From the NCBI GenBank assembly GCA_022661535.1, contig JAKULF010000002.1, forward strand, positions 1,488,001 to 1,552,000: 64,000 nucleotides of DNA, read 5' to 3'. The translations under genes and the position numbers were made by a program. Below, piece after piece: positions 48,657 through 59,577 of the stretch. A model generated the notes under the pieces. That model saw only the letters and a list, made by a program, of their open reading frames with translations, did not search any database and was not told the origin of the DNA. The stretch comes from Eutypa lata (Eukaryota > Ascomycota > Sordariomycetes > Xylariales > Diatrypaceae). Position 1 is the first letter of the stretch. Each line of letters begins with the position of its first letter.

Positions 48657-50455
48657 ATGGCCGCAATGGCGACAACTGAAGAACCAGCATTTCAAATTAC
48701 AGTAGCCGAGCTTCAGAGGCACAACACCAAGCAAGACTGTTGGGTGGCTGTACATTCAAAGGTATGGGATGTAACAGAATTTCTTGACGAGCATCCTGGT
48801 GGACCCGCAAGTAAGTTTCTCTTGTCAGAAGCTTGCCATCTTCATACTTACAGTACATTTTTAGTTATTCTTCAATGCGCAGGCACAAATGCAACGAGTG
48901 CATTCGAAGAGGTACATGCTCCGGGAATTCTCGAAGAAAACCTATCTGCGGAAAAGTTTAAAGGGTTTCTCGAAGAACCCAGCAGCGATGTTCCACCCCA
49001 AGGTACAGCCAGAGAAGCCCAAGAAGTCAGAGAAAAGAACGACACGGCATCTGCAGATGTGATAACGGGACCACCGGCTTTGCACACGTTGATAAGCGCA
49101 GGAGATTTCGAGAAGGTCGCAGGCAGGGAGCTAGCACCTAAGACTTGGGCATTCTACTCGTCCGCAGCAACGGACCTGATCACGCATCACCAGAACAAAT
49201 CACTATTGAGGCGAGTTATGATACAGCCAAGAATATTGCGAGATGTTAAGAACGTGGATATGAAGAGAAACATCCTCGGATTTGAAAGCTCTACGCCATT
49301 CTTCATTAGTCCAGCTGCTATGGCCAAATTAGCCCACCCCGACGGAGAGATCGCCCTTGCCAAGGCTGCTGCATCGGAAGGGATTATACAATGCGTAGGT
49401 GACAACTAAAACCATAACAGACAGGACATGATCGGCTAAAACGCGGTGATGCAGATATCGAACAACGCCTCCTACCCTCTAAGTAGCATCGTGAAATCCG
49501 GCAAACCAAACCAATCTTTCTTCCTACAACTCTACGTCAATTCCGAACGTCACAAGACAGAGGACCTCCTTCGCAAAGCCCGCGATCTTGGCATCAAGGC
49601 AATCTTTGTTACAGTTGACGCGCCTGTGCCAGGGAAACGGGAGGCTGATGAGAGAATTGCTGCTGAAGCCATACAATCAGCGATTAGTGGAGCATCCTCG
49701 GCAAACGACAAGAAGGGTGGTGGTTTAGGGAGATTGATGGCCCAATATATTGATAAGTCCCTAACCTGGTCCGATATTGCATGGATAAAGAGGGTTTCGG
49801 GGCTTCCAGTTGTTCTAAAGGGCGTGCAAAGCGTTGCTGATGCCAGAATGGCGATGGATTATGAGATTGATGGGATTTTCTTAAGTAACCATGGCGGAAG
49901 ATCGTTAGACACGTAAGTTGGGTGCATTCCAGGTCCCTCCTCTTCGATTAACTAACCCTTACACATTCGAATAGGTCCCAACCGGCAATTCTTAACCTCC
50001 TGGAGCTCCGGCAAAAATGCCCTGAGGTTTTCTCGAGAATGGAAGTTTACGTGGACGGTGGCTTCGAAAGGGGCACAGATATCATAAAGGCTATCGCTTT
50101 GGGGGCCACGGCTGTCGGTGTGGGCAGGCCCTACTTGTACGTGTAGCTTGTCGTGCTGTGCTAAGAACCCGTAACTAACAGACGGTGCAGATACAGTTTA
50201 GTCTATGGTCAAGCCGGTGCCGAGCACTTGACATCCAGTTTGTAGCCCTCGAAATTTGCCCTTATAGTTCCACCATGCTAACGAGAGCTATTAGTTCTGA
50301 AAGATGAAGTTGAAGTCACAATGCGGTTATGCGGTATCACCAGTCTCGACCAAGCCAACCCGGAACTCATAAACACATCAGATATCGATCATCTTATTCG
50401 TGCAAACCAGAGGTTCCCCCCAATATCTTCGAGGCCTATCTGTTCGAAACTTTAG
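48657..50455 (+). CDS. FMN-dependent L-2-hydroxyacid dehydrogenase with cytochrome b5 domain (Cyb2-like), 503 aa
   Basis: Exons are 48657-48810, 48865-49394, 49455-49912, 49975-50136, 50191-50237 and 50295-50455. The cytochrome b5 domain (about 11-90) has heme ligands H46 (EHPGG) and H69 (EEVHAPG), 23 apart as in yeast Cyb2. The FMN TIM barrel has [51 protein letters not shown], the catalytic His in LSNHGGR (about H374) and [13 protein letters not shown]. It oxidises L-lactate or a related L-2-hydroxyacid to the oxoacid. Unlike yeast Cyb2, no mitochondrial presequence precedes the b5 domain, so location is uncertain. The 54-nt first intron is in frame without a stop and reads as false coding sequence if not spliced; removal restores GGPAIILQCAG. 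It is convergent with the zinc-finger gene. Confidence 0.9.
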
Positions 50456-50577
50456 GATATGGAGGTTGGTAGAGATAACTAGAAGTTGAATCAAAGCAAT
50501 ATCAAATTGAGAGCCACAGGTCTTGCCATAACCGTGGTAGAAGAAGTGTTCCTATTGGTGAACAGATCACTATCTGC

Positions 50578-51200
50578 TTATGTACAGCCCTCGCCATTAT
50601 GAACCTTCAGATGTATACCAAGGTCTGGTTTTCGCTTCGCCTGATAGTGGCAGTGGACATGGTTACATTGCCAACGTTCTTCCCCCTCGCTATCCAAGAC
50701 TGCAGTAGTACCATTGTGGTCATGCAAGTGTTGTGTTAACTCTTGTACGGTCTTGGCTACGAAGTCGCAATTGGGCCAATGGCATTTGGTGATATGCTGC
50801 CTGTATTATGTGTTAGTTGATTGATTTCCAGTGGTCTAGGGACAACTCGAGCTCGAATAGGTATATGACGCGACAAACAGGGAAGAAGATAGATTCCACA
50901 GTATACTTACACCATATGGCGTTCTCGATGGCCATGTCTAGTCTGGTTACAGATGGGACACACGAACTGGGGGCCAGCGTTAGATGACGATGGAACTTGG
51001 TCGACAGCTGCTGCGATAGATTCATCAGCCGGCGCGATGGGTTCAGCAGCCGGCGCGATGGGTTCATCACTGGAATCTTTAGTTTGCAGAGCGGTAGCGG
51101 TTCGTGTGCTGCCTTCGGGACGAACAAGCCTGCCATTCTTCTAGAATGGCAATGGTTGGCGTCCTTTGGCCGACTCGTTGGTCGCGGCTTCACTGGACAT
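50578..51200 (-). CDS. C2H2 zinc-finger protein, 5' end unresolved (in-frame TAG)
   Basis: Two exons (minus) are clear: about 51140-50911 and 50800-50578, joined by a 110-nt intron (GTAAGT, AACTAAC, ACAG). Splicing gives three fingers: CPIC-x10-H-x3-H, whose last His comes from the second exon, then CHWPNC-x12-HLHDH and CNHVHC-x12-HLKVH (both C-x4-C-x12-H-x3-H), ending NGEGCT. A repeated EPIAPA element precedes the fingers. The only in-frame upstream ATG is at 51200-51198, but TAG at 51143-51141 interrupts codon 20. Either an upstream exon splices to the TCTAG ending at 51141, or the gene is broken or read through. It is a probable DNA-binding regulator; its target is unknown. Confidence 0.6.
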
Positions 51201-52653
51201 AGTGACGGAAGTGGATTTGTTCAGGGGTAATTGATAGACGATATGTTGATGTGGCAATTAGAAAGATGCGAATATGTGAGAACTACTTCGTCGATGGTTG
51301 ATAAAACTATGGAGAGTAGGTGAAGTTATGTTTCCAGCTGACTTTGTAGGTATCCCGTGCGCAGGTGGTAGGTGAATAGTGAATAGTGAATGGTGGGTGG
51401 CGTTACTGCAGGCAACAACGAAGGTATTTAGGCGATGGAATTGGCAATAACGTTCTGTGTCTCCGTAGTCCGATCTTTTGCGACAGAAATCCGAAACTTT
51501 GAACAATCTGTAAAATAATCTAGTTATTAGAACCGATTCATTCTAGAGTACCCAACGGTCGGACTCTAGAGAATAACATCTGGGATGGCGCAATGCTCAG
51601 GATCGATATCATCTGCTGGAGTACATGCTTTGGAAGACTGCCCTCAGTTAAGAACTACTTGACTAGATCACTCATACTGTGAATAGCCAACTGATTTCCT
51701 AACGAGGGACTATTCACTTCTTATCAAGATGAAGTGACAGAAAGTCCATGACTTACAATGGTAATGCTACTATCAAAAGGCCTAGATTAACATCATCTGA
51801 CAATGAGAAGTGGATCGGAAAACAATGGGAAGTAATACGGCTTTACTGATGTCTACATGGACATAAGCTATGTTATCCGTACGTTAGTGTAAGTCGATAC
51901 CTGAATATTAGGTTATGTATGGTAATGTATGGTATATAGAGCCTAGGTAGCCCAGGCAGCCCAGGCAGCCCAGGTATGTAGTCAAGTAGTCTTCGACCTC
52001 AAGAAGCCCCTCGCCCCTGCCCTGTTTTGTCAAGATTTGAGGTCCGTGCACGCTAGTGAACAAAGAATATCCTAGTGCCTGTACTCAACATGGTATACCT
52101 ATGATATAGTTGCCTCGTGCTTACCTCTGGAAAGGTTATGAAGTGTGTACTCTGGTATCATTGGGGAGAAAGAAAAAAAAAAGGCTGAGCAGCTCGAATT
52201 ATAGACATGTGCACAGTTCTATACCATCTAGTCCAACCATCCCCTAGATAGCTGCTGCTTACCAAGCCATAGCATTGCTGAAAGCTACAATATGTGCTAC
52301 AATACCTCGTACATATATCTAGTAGCATGGATGTAGTATAACACTTAGTTAGGTAACTATGAATAAAAGGTGAAGAAAAAGGACGCTGTAACAGTCTGGA
52401 CGTGATATAACTACTTAAGTATTTAAATAGGCGCAAGTTATAGAGATAAATTTAAGGAAACCACTATAGCAAACATTTTCAGTGGCTTAATCCTGACCTT
52501 ATAGTCATATCTGTGTGTTAAGAACGTAAAACCATAGTGATTGATCAATTTGCCCAGGGTATTTAGAATGTAATACGGATATATGTTCTATCGTAGATCT
52601 CTAAAATTGAGAGCCCCTCCTCTATTTCTATTCTAATATGAATAACTATACTA
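51201..52653. other. Intergenic region, no gene seen
   Basis: About 1.45 kb, the 5' flank of the zinc-finger gene and 3' flank of the BNR gene. The only frame of note (51258-51506, minus) is unlike a protein and lies in the zinc-finger gene's upstream region. If that gene has a missing first exon, it should be here. It contains a 9-bp tandem repeat at 51949-51975. Confidence 0.5.
51949..51975. repeat. AGCCCAGGC tandem repeat, 3 units
   Basis: Three 9-bp units, the last with one change (T for C). Confidence 0.85.
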
Positions 52654-53814
52654 TCAGGTATTGATGAATTGCTCCACATCCTTTATATGGACGTATTTGA
52701 TATTCTGACGAAGATAGGTGTAGGCTACGTGAATGGCCTTATCTCCGGTCGAGCTATCCAAGAATATGCTGGGGTAGCTTAGTTCCCTATTCGAGCGCTC
52801 CTTGGAGTTATTGGTCAAGCAAAACCCGTCACCGTCTTCTAAGACCTTGTACTTCCAGGTCTTGCCATCATCCTTGGAGATTCCTAACGAGAGCGCTTTT
52901 CTAGGCGTACCCCAAATGGCGGTTCGGCCATTGACTTCTGGCTGGTTGACGCGTTTGTCAGAGTCCGGGGTTATGTCATCGTAAAGACCCTCCCGCCGCT
53001 TCATATCATCAGATGCGCGAGAGTCGTTGAAGACAATGACAATATCTCCGTTGGGAAGTGCCGCAGCACCGATGCCAGAGTTGGGGTTTGGTAACATTGT
53101 CTTTTCTGGACTACTCCAGTTGATCCCGTCTGGCGAGGTTGCTCGATAGACGTTGTCTGCCCAGCGACTGCGGTAGAATGCAACATACGAACTTTTGTTC
53201 GGCAAGGCGATGATAGTCATATGCACGCAGCCAGTGGAGTTGGGTACAATACTTTCTGCCCAAGTCTTGCCCCCATCCTTGGTATATAGGACAGCAGCGA
53301 TGTCATCAGACCCGATCCATCGATAGCCAGGAGCGACTCGGCAATACCATATTGGTAATACCCATGTGCCGTCGGGAAGTATGACAATTGGTTGGCGTAT
53401 AAAGACGCCCTTCCTCTCCGGAAATGGCTCGAACGGCTCGGACCAGGTCTGACCCTGATCCTTGGATGTCCTTGCGATAATAATGGCTTGGTCTTGGTTG
53501 CCAGCTTCTTGAGAGGTGTGAAATAGCCAGATAGTGTCAGTGGCAGGGTCGCGGAATAGGAGAGGGTTCTGCTCGCTTCGGGATGGGTCTGAAGATACCT
53601 GCGTAGGCTTAGACCATGAAGCGCCGGGTATCAGCCGTGATAAATATACAGAAATGTCATCCGTTCCTTCTTGTGTACCACCAAACCAGACACATAAAAG
53701 AGTCCTGTCAGGTAGTTGCAGAAGGTTTGAAGCATGGCATTGCACCGTTGCTGCCGGAATGTCGTCTACCCTGGTCAAAAGTGGGTTGGACGTGGTTGGT
53801 CGTGTAAGCGACAT
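52654..53814 (-). CDS. BNR/Asp-box sialidase-superfamily enzyme, intracellular, 386 aa
   Basis: Intronless. A six-bladed-type propeller sequence with Asp boxes (S/T-x-D-x-G-x-T-W): SKDQGQTW, TKDGGKTW, SPDGINW and SKDDGKTW. It matches the BNR_2-type family with CHASNLLQL near the N-terminus, CVWFGGTQEG, GVFIRQPIVILPDG and GAAALPNGDIVIVFND. No signal peptide, so it probably acts in the cytosol on an imported glycoside. The classical exo-sialidase N-terminal (F/Y)RIP motif with its first triad Arg is absent; the same place reads QCHASNLL. True sialidase activity is therefore doubtful. Related propellers include rhamnosidase-like and uronate-lyase-like enzymes. It is divergent from the sugar porter at 54425 and heads the catabolic cluster. 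Confidence 0.82.
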   Translation of the reverse strand: MSLTRPTTSNPLLTRVDDIPAATVQCHASNLLQLPDRTLLCVWFGGTQEGTDDISVYLSRLIPGASWSKPTQVSSDPSRSEQNPLLFRDPATDTIWLFHTSQEAGNQDQAIIIARTSKDQGQTWSEPFEPFPERKGVFIRQPIVILPDGTWVLPIWYCRVAPGYRWIGSDDIAAVLYTKDGGKTWAESIVPNSTGCVHMTIIALPNKSSYVAFYRSRWADNVYRATSPDGINWSSPEKTMLPNPNSGIGAAALPNGDIVIVFNDSRASDDMKRREGLYDDITPDSDKRVNQPEVNGRTAIWGTPRKALSLGISKDDGKTWKYKVLEDGDGFCLTNNSKERSNRELSYPSIFLDSSTGDKAIHVAYTYLRQNIKYVHIKDVEQFINT

Positions 53815-54424
53815 ATCTAACTAACAGTTGAAGGTTAGAAGGCAACTTGCAATCCGGAGGCGGTGACAAACTTGGTAAAGCTTTATCTCGAACTTTAGGT
53901 GTGTGATACGATGTTCAAATATCAGAGATCATACCGAATCAATGTTCTATTATCTCGGAATTCCCCACCCGCCTTTCGCTCCAGGTTTTAGCTCGTCACG
54001 CCTTATCTGAAGATGCGTACATCAACCCGGTAGTGAATCGTATTTCTCGCCGAAGGGTCGCTAGGACATGTCCCCGATATTTTGGTTCCCAGGTTGGATC
54101 ATACCTAACTCCGCACTTTGATGACTGATCGCCGGCATGTGGTTCTGGGGAAGTTGGGGAAGCTAGGGGGGCCGGGAGGTCTGGGGGTCTGGGGAACACT
54201 AACGATGAGACCCAGTTTTCCTCTCAACGAACTTGATCAGCCTATACTCGTTTATACATAAGGGCACTCCTCCTTTGGTGCAAATATTGCATGCGTTTTA
54301 ATTACAATTATAGATGAGATTCTTCGCTTCCCCAGAATTTCTGTCACAAAAGTGAATCTCTCCTACACTTAGACTAGTTCTACGCCACAGCCTTTTCTTT
54401 CGTCGTTGTCCTTTAACCAACAAC
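53815..54424. promoter_or_regulatory. Divergent promoter, BNR enzyme and sugar porter
   Basis: 610 bp between two divergent starts, so the enzyme and the porter probably share control. It contains a strongly G-rich patch (54147-54194) and a pyrimidine-rich leader before 54425. Confidence 0.6.
54147..54194 (+). promoter_or_regulatory. G-rich patch with six G-runs (possible G-quadruplex)
   Basis: Six runs of three to six G in 48 bases on the plus strand, with short loops. It fits the G3+N1-7 pattern for an intramolecular quadruplex in the shared promoter. Motif match only. Confidence 0.45.
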
Positions 54425-56582
54425 ATGGGTGGTGGTACTTCCATCTGGGCATCCCCTGAATGGAAAACCGACCCCAAGGAGATCTTTAATTGGAAGTTAT
54501 TCTACCTTACCACGACCGTAGCATTCGCTGGCTGCGCATACGGATTTGACCAGGGGAATATCGGGGGTGTTTTGACTCTCCCAAGCTTTAGGCGGACATT
54601 TGGACTAGACTTATTGAGTCCAGAAGATGAAGATGCGCGGGAAGGCAATATAGCAGCCATGAGTAAGGGCGCTCCTCTCCTGATATTTCAAAACGTTCGC
54701 GCAACTGATACTCTCTTCTACAGTGGCTGCAGGAGGTTCTGCAGGAGCGCTTATAGCAGCCCCCTGTGCTGACTTTCTTGGGAGGAAGGAGTCTATGATT
54801 CTCTACTCTTTCCTATTCCTTGTCGGAGCAACAATGCAGGAGATCGCACATCTTGGTGTATTTTACGCTGGCCGCTTGATCGCCGGTCTGGCAATCGGTG
54901 GCATGTCGATGCTTGCGCCTCAATATGCTGCCGAGAACTCCCCGAAATCCGTCCGCGGGTCTCTCACGACCAGCTATAACCTGTGCATTATCCTCGCATT
55001 GTCTCTCGCTTTTTGGACAAATTATGGTGTCTCGTTGTGGTGGACCTCGAGTGATCTCCAGTGGAAGTTGGCTCTAGGTATGTGATTACCGGGGTTGTCT
55101 CTGACTACATGACGCCTGTTAGTGCAGAGTTGTTCACCAGCTAACCAATTACCAGGTATTCAAATCATCCCCGGAGGAGTAATGTTCTTGATGTTGTTTT
55201 GTAAGTTTTTACATAAGTCCCTAGCTTCGTGGAATACACACTAACATTTCCTAGTTGTCATCAACACACCACGAGCTCTCATAGCAAAAGGGAAGAGAGA
55301 ACTAGGGCTACGAAAACTATGCGAACTAAGAAACCTATCTAGCGATCATCAATACGTCCAACAGGAATACATGGAAATCTGCGCTCAAGTAGATGCGGAG
55401 CAGGAACTTGTTAAAGGAACGAATTACTGGATTGTTATAAAGGACATTGCGACAATCCCAAGCAACACCCGTCGATTCTTCTTGGCTACTACGTTATTCT
55501 TGTTCCATAAGTTTACTGGAACGGACTCGCTCAACTATTTTGCCCCTGAGATATTCCAGATGATTGGTGTTCCTGCTGGATCTCTTAGTCTTCTCACTAC
55601 AGGAGTTGTAAGTAACCCTATCAAATGTGGACTTTATTTTGAATTACTTCCCTTACTCTTTGTACTTTGAGGGTTTGGGTGGATGATATAGACACCACCT
55701 TGCTGTTCCGAATGAGCACAAGCTAACTAAGACATATTAGTACGGTATTGTCAAACTCGTTACAACTATCTTTTATGTCGGCTTCATCGTAGACAGGGTC
55801 GGTCGTCGAAAGCCACTACTTGTTGGAGCACTACTACAAGCTACTGCTATGTTGTACATCGCATTATACGTAAGATTTGCCAACCCCGACTCCACCGGAG
55901 GGACACCGGCTGGCGGTATTGTCGGCATTGTCTGGATTTACATCTATGCCTTTGGATGGAGTTTTGGCTGGAGTGTAGCACCATGTACGTGACTTATTAT
56001 CTATCTCTCCTAAACTACTCCGTCGCATTGATGGCTAACCTTTAGGTGATAGATGTCGTGGCCGCGGAGATCTTCCCTGCTAGAATTCGAAGTTTCTCGA
56101 TGTCAATCTGCTTCTTTATAAACTGGATTGTTGACTGTGAGTTACACTTATAAGGACAGATCTGATTTATTAAAGGCAGAGACTAATATGCTACTACAGT
56201 TGGTATCACCAAGGCTACGCCAAGTATGATGACCCATCTGGGCTGGGGAACCTTCCTCCTTTATGCCGTGCTCACCTACATCGGCTTTGTATTTGTTTTC
56301 TTCTGCATGCCTGAGTTCAAAGGTTGGTGACTTCTAGCATCTATCGCTTTACTGTTATAATGACTAACTATCTATGGTACAGGTCGCAGTATCGAGTCTA
56401 CGGACGATCTCTTCCAGAATTCAATTTGGTCAATGTGGCGACATGCCTACCCGACGGAAGGAGAGAAGGTTCGCCATGATGTACAGGAAGTCTTTGCGCA
56501 CAAACTAGATGAAGAGCAAGGCTGGAAAGCGAAAGCACCTGAGCCAACTGTTGTTCATGCTGAAGGCGCGACTAAGGACTAA
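54425..56582 (+). CDS. MFS sugar porter, 546 aa
   Basis: Exons are 54425-54662, 54724-55077, 55156-55200, 55255-55607, 55741-55984, 56053-56136, 56200-56322 and 56383-56582. Sugar-porter signatures: first helix AFAGCAYGFDQGNIGG, ADFLGRKESM (motif A), GRLIAGLAIGGMSMLAPQYAAE, FHKFTGTDSLNYFAPEIF, DRVGRRKPLL, SVAPYVVAAEIFPARIRS and the PE-x-KG end (MPEFKGRSIESTDDLF). Twelve membrane helices fit. It resembles the quinate/uronate-type branch more than glucose carriers, so a sugar acid or oligosaccharide is plausible; the substrate is inference. The acceptor at 56052 (GATAG) rather than the TTTAG nine bases earlier gives the conserved PYVVAAEIFP. The partner gene is the divergent BNR enzyme. Confidence 0.9.
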
Positions 56583-57188
56583 TCATACATACTTACACAC
56601 ATAGGAAGAAGTAGATTTGATAGTGTAGAGCAAATAATTAGGTGGAAGAGAAGATACGGATAATCAGAACACTTCAGAGAAATCCGAACCTCTCCAAAGC
56701 TAGAGTCTCATTCCCGTAGTCAACACCAAAATTTTTATTATAGGAATTGACCAAACACCGTAGTTGGAATCTCTTAACTATTAGCTAACGAAAGTCTCGC
56801 ATAATAATGAGATGGCACATGATTGGAGAGATGACCTGCGCGGACCTGAACCCCCGCCTCCATCGTCAGTCTCCATTTCCCCATAAAACCCCAGAAACTA
56901 ACTTAGGGCTCTATTTCCAAGACGAGATTACTTGACTAACGCTAAAAGGCCCACCAAATTTGTTAAACAACAGCGCATATTGGCTGAATCAGGGGTAGAG
57001 TAGGTATAACTAGTCCACTAACTGGTTAACTACTAAGTACCTACTCTAGAGGGTCCCAGACATGCCTGTAGTTAAACCTCGATTTTCAAAACGCGCTCTA
57101 AGATGATGGTGAGCCGATGACAAGCTTCCCCTCACTCACTTCACCTTTTTCGTGACATGATTATTCCGGTTATGAGAGGACAGTAACA
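56583..57188. other. Intergenic region upstream of the Zn2Cys6 factor
   Basis: 606 bp, 3' of the sugar porter and 5' of the regulator. I see no gene and no clear CGG-pair operator. Confidence 0.55.
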
Positions 57189-59513
57189 ATGAAGCGACCT
57201 TGGGAAGAAGCGAATCTCGAAGATGTTGAAGCATCTATCGCGGAGGTAATTACTCTTCCCAAGACCAATTCATAATGTCGTCTCAGTGCTAAATTGTTGA
57301 TAGCGGCGAGATTCAATGGCGTTCAGTGTATCCAACGGGCAATACAACACAGGCAGCTCGCCAAGAGGTGAATCAACGCAAAGGAACAACAGCGACAACA
57401 CAACACAATCCCATGTTCCGATGATATCGCGCAAAGTCAAAGCATGTTCCGCTTGTAGGAAACATAAGATTAGATGCATCATGGACAACAATACCCCACC
57501 ATGCCGCCGATGTTCAGAGAAAGGCTTAGGTTGTGTCTTGAACAAGAGCCTACAAACTCTCATCAGCGAGAGATCACAGTACGTTTAGTGTCTCGTTTAG
57601 AACCTGTTCGCATAACTGTATTGAGATGATACCCAATGGCAAATCAAACGACTGCTTACATAACCTTTACACTTCAGATCAACAGAGGCTATGATGCGAG
57701 ATCTTGAGATGATGCATTCTAGTCTCCAAAATGTTCACAAGACACTGAATCTTGCTCCACTTGGCCCTCTGCAGAGCTCAAGACAGATGCTAAACACACC
57801 AGTCTCTGATGAGGCTAACCACCTTGATGACGCTGGACCTTCTTGCGACAACTCGCCCAAGATCTCACCTGCAGATGAGAATGATCTGCCCAAGGTTCCG
57901 ATTCAGTCAGTATACCACCTGACAAAGCTCAGCGCTTTGCGATCGCCAGAAGCAACCGACACGGAGCATGCGCCGAAGCAAGCAAGTGATGCTATAGATG
58001 ATTTTATCTCCAAGGGACGCTTATCCTTGAGCGATGCAGAACGACTATTTCATTTGTATATCCACCAGCTCGACCATTTTATGTACGGGATCGGAGGACG
58101 GTATAAGACACTCGATGAACTCCGCCGAAGGAGTCGCATACTCACCGTCAGCTTATTAACTGTGGCAGCACTTCATGACCCGGATAGTCACATGGTTTAC
58201 GGAATATGCAGCAAGGAGTTTCGAAGCTTGATGGCCGCCTCGCTCTTCAGTCGACGCATCAATCACGATTACCTCCGTGCAATGTGTATTGCTTCGTATT
58301 GGCTAAGCGATATCAACTGGATGCTATCCGGATACGCCATTCGTCGAGCTGCCGAACTCAATCTGACTAGCCATTATCAGCGAGCCATAACGGATGGTGA
58401 TGAAGAGTCTGCAGAGTTGATCCGGCTATGGTATGTTGTCTCCTTCGTGGCGGTTCCATTTCAGTTCTGTCTTTGCATGACTATTAAGACCAGCCTTAGG
58501 TACATTCTCTACATATGCGACCAACATCTGAGCACATTATTTGCGCGACAGTCCGTCATCCGTGAGGATATGGCTATTCAAGGATGGGAAGCTTTCTCTC
58601 AATCTCCAACGGCTAACGAATCAGACAAACGACTGGTTAGCCAAGTAGCACTCCTCGACATTATCCAGAAGATACGAGACCTTTTTGGACCCGACACTGG
58701 AGAGCCTGTTCCGCAGGTCTATCTGATGCAAGTTGCTAGCTTCTCGCGCCAGCTTGACCAATGGGTTGGACACTGGTCAGTTGTACTTGCAGGTAGGTAC
58801 TCGTCCCCCCCCAAGGGATATAGTAAGGGCATCTTCTGACCAATTGACTAATACTAGAGGACAACAACCACTTCGGGAAATTCCCGCGGAAGGGCGTTCT
58901 ACTTCATTATCATTTCGCCAAACTTCACTTATACTCCCATGTCTTCCGAGGACTCCGCGACAAGCCATTACCCACTCATTTCCGAGAGTCTGCAATGTCC
59001 GCAGTCTCCGCCGCAACATCGATCATCAATATGCTCATCACCGATCCTGACCTGCATGCCGCGCTCGTGGGAATGCCGTCGTATCTTCATTCCATGACGG
59101 CTTTTGCATGCATGTTCCTCGCCAAGCTAGTGATGATCCATGGAGACGAACTGATCGAACGGACAACTGTCATCAATTATACGTCAAGTCTCATACAGCT
59201 ATATCGCTCATCGCCGGTTGGGAAATGGCACCTGGTGAGATTGATGGCCAATGGTTTGGAAAAGATGGTCAAAACTATGTCAACAACAGGTTCAGCGGTC
59301 TTAAGCCATACTCATCACGATGCTATGACCTTTGATACTAGCCCGCACAGTTTCCCAGATTTAGGTGGCATGGGACTACCTGATGACACGTCGCTAAATC
59401 TGGATCCAAACTTCATCTTGGCTGATTACACACTTGGCGCTTCACAGCTCATGTCCCTTAGTAACGGCCCAACTGCTTTTGACACATCCGATCTTAGTCC
59501 TAGCTATTTATGA
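57189..59513 (+). CDS. Zn2Cys6 transcription factor, 677 aa
   Basis: Exons are 57189-57245, 57304-57578, 57678-58430, 58500-58792 and 58858-59513. The binuclear cluster is complete: C-x2-C-x6-C-x9-C-x2-C-x6-C within KACSACRKHKIRC and PPCRRCSEKGLGC (residues about 60-95). A short coiled linker follows (MMRDLEMMHSSLQNVHKTL), then the fungal-specific transcription-factor domain with RLWYILYICDQHLS restored by splicing. The third intron (58431-58499) is 69 nt, in frame and stop-free, so gene finders can miss it. The first exon (MKRPWEEANLEDVEASIAE) joins in phase to RRDSMAF. It is nuclear, and by position the likely pathway-specific activator of the flanking catabolic genes. It is convergent with the SDR gene, 64 bp apart. 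Confidence 0.9.
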
Positions 59514-59577
59514 ATTCATACTAAGCGTTCATGAAGGGATGTATTTAGCCATTCAGCGAGATCTAAAGTTGCTTTGC

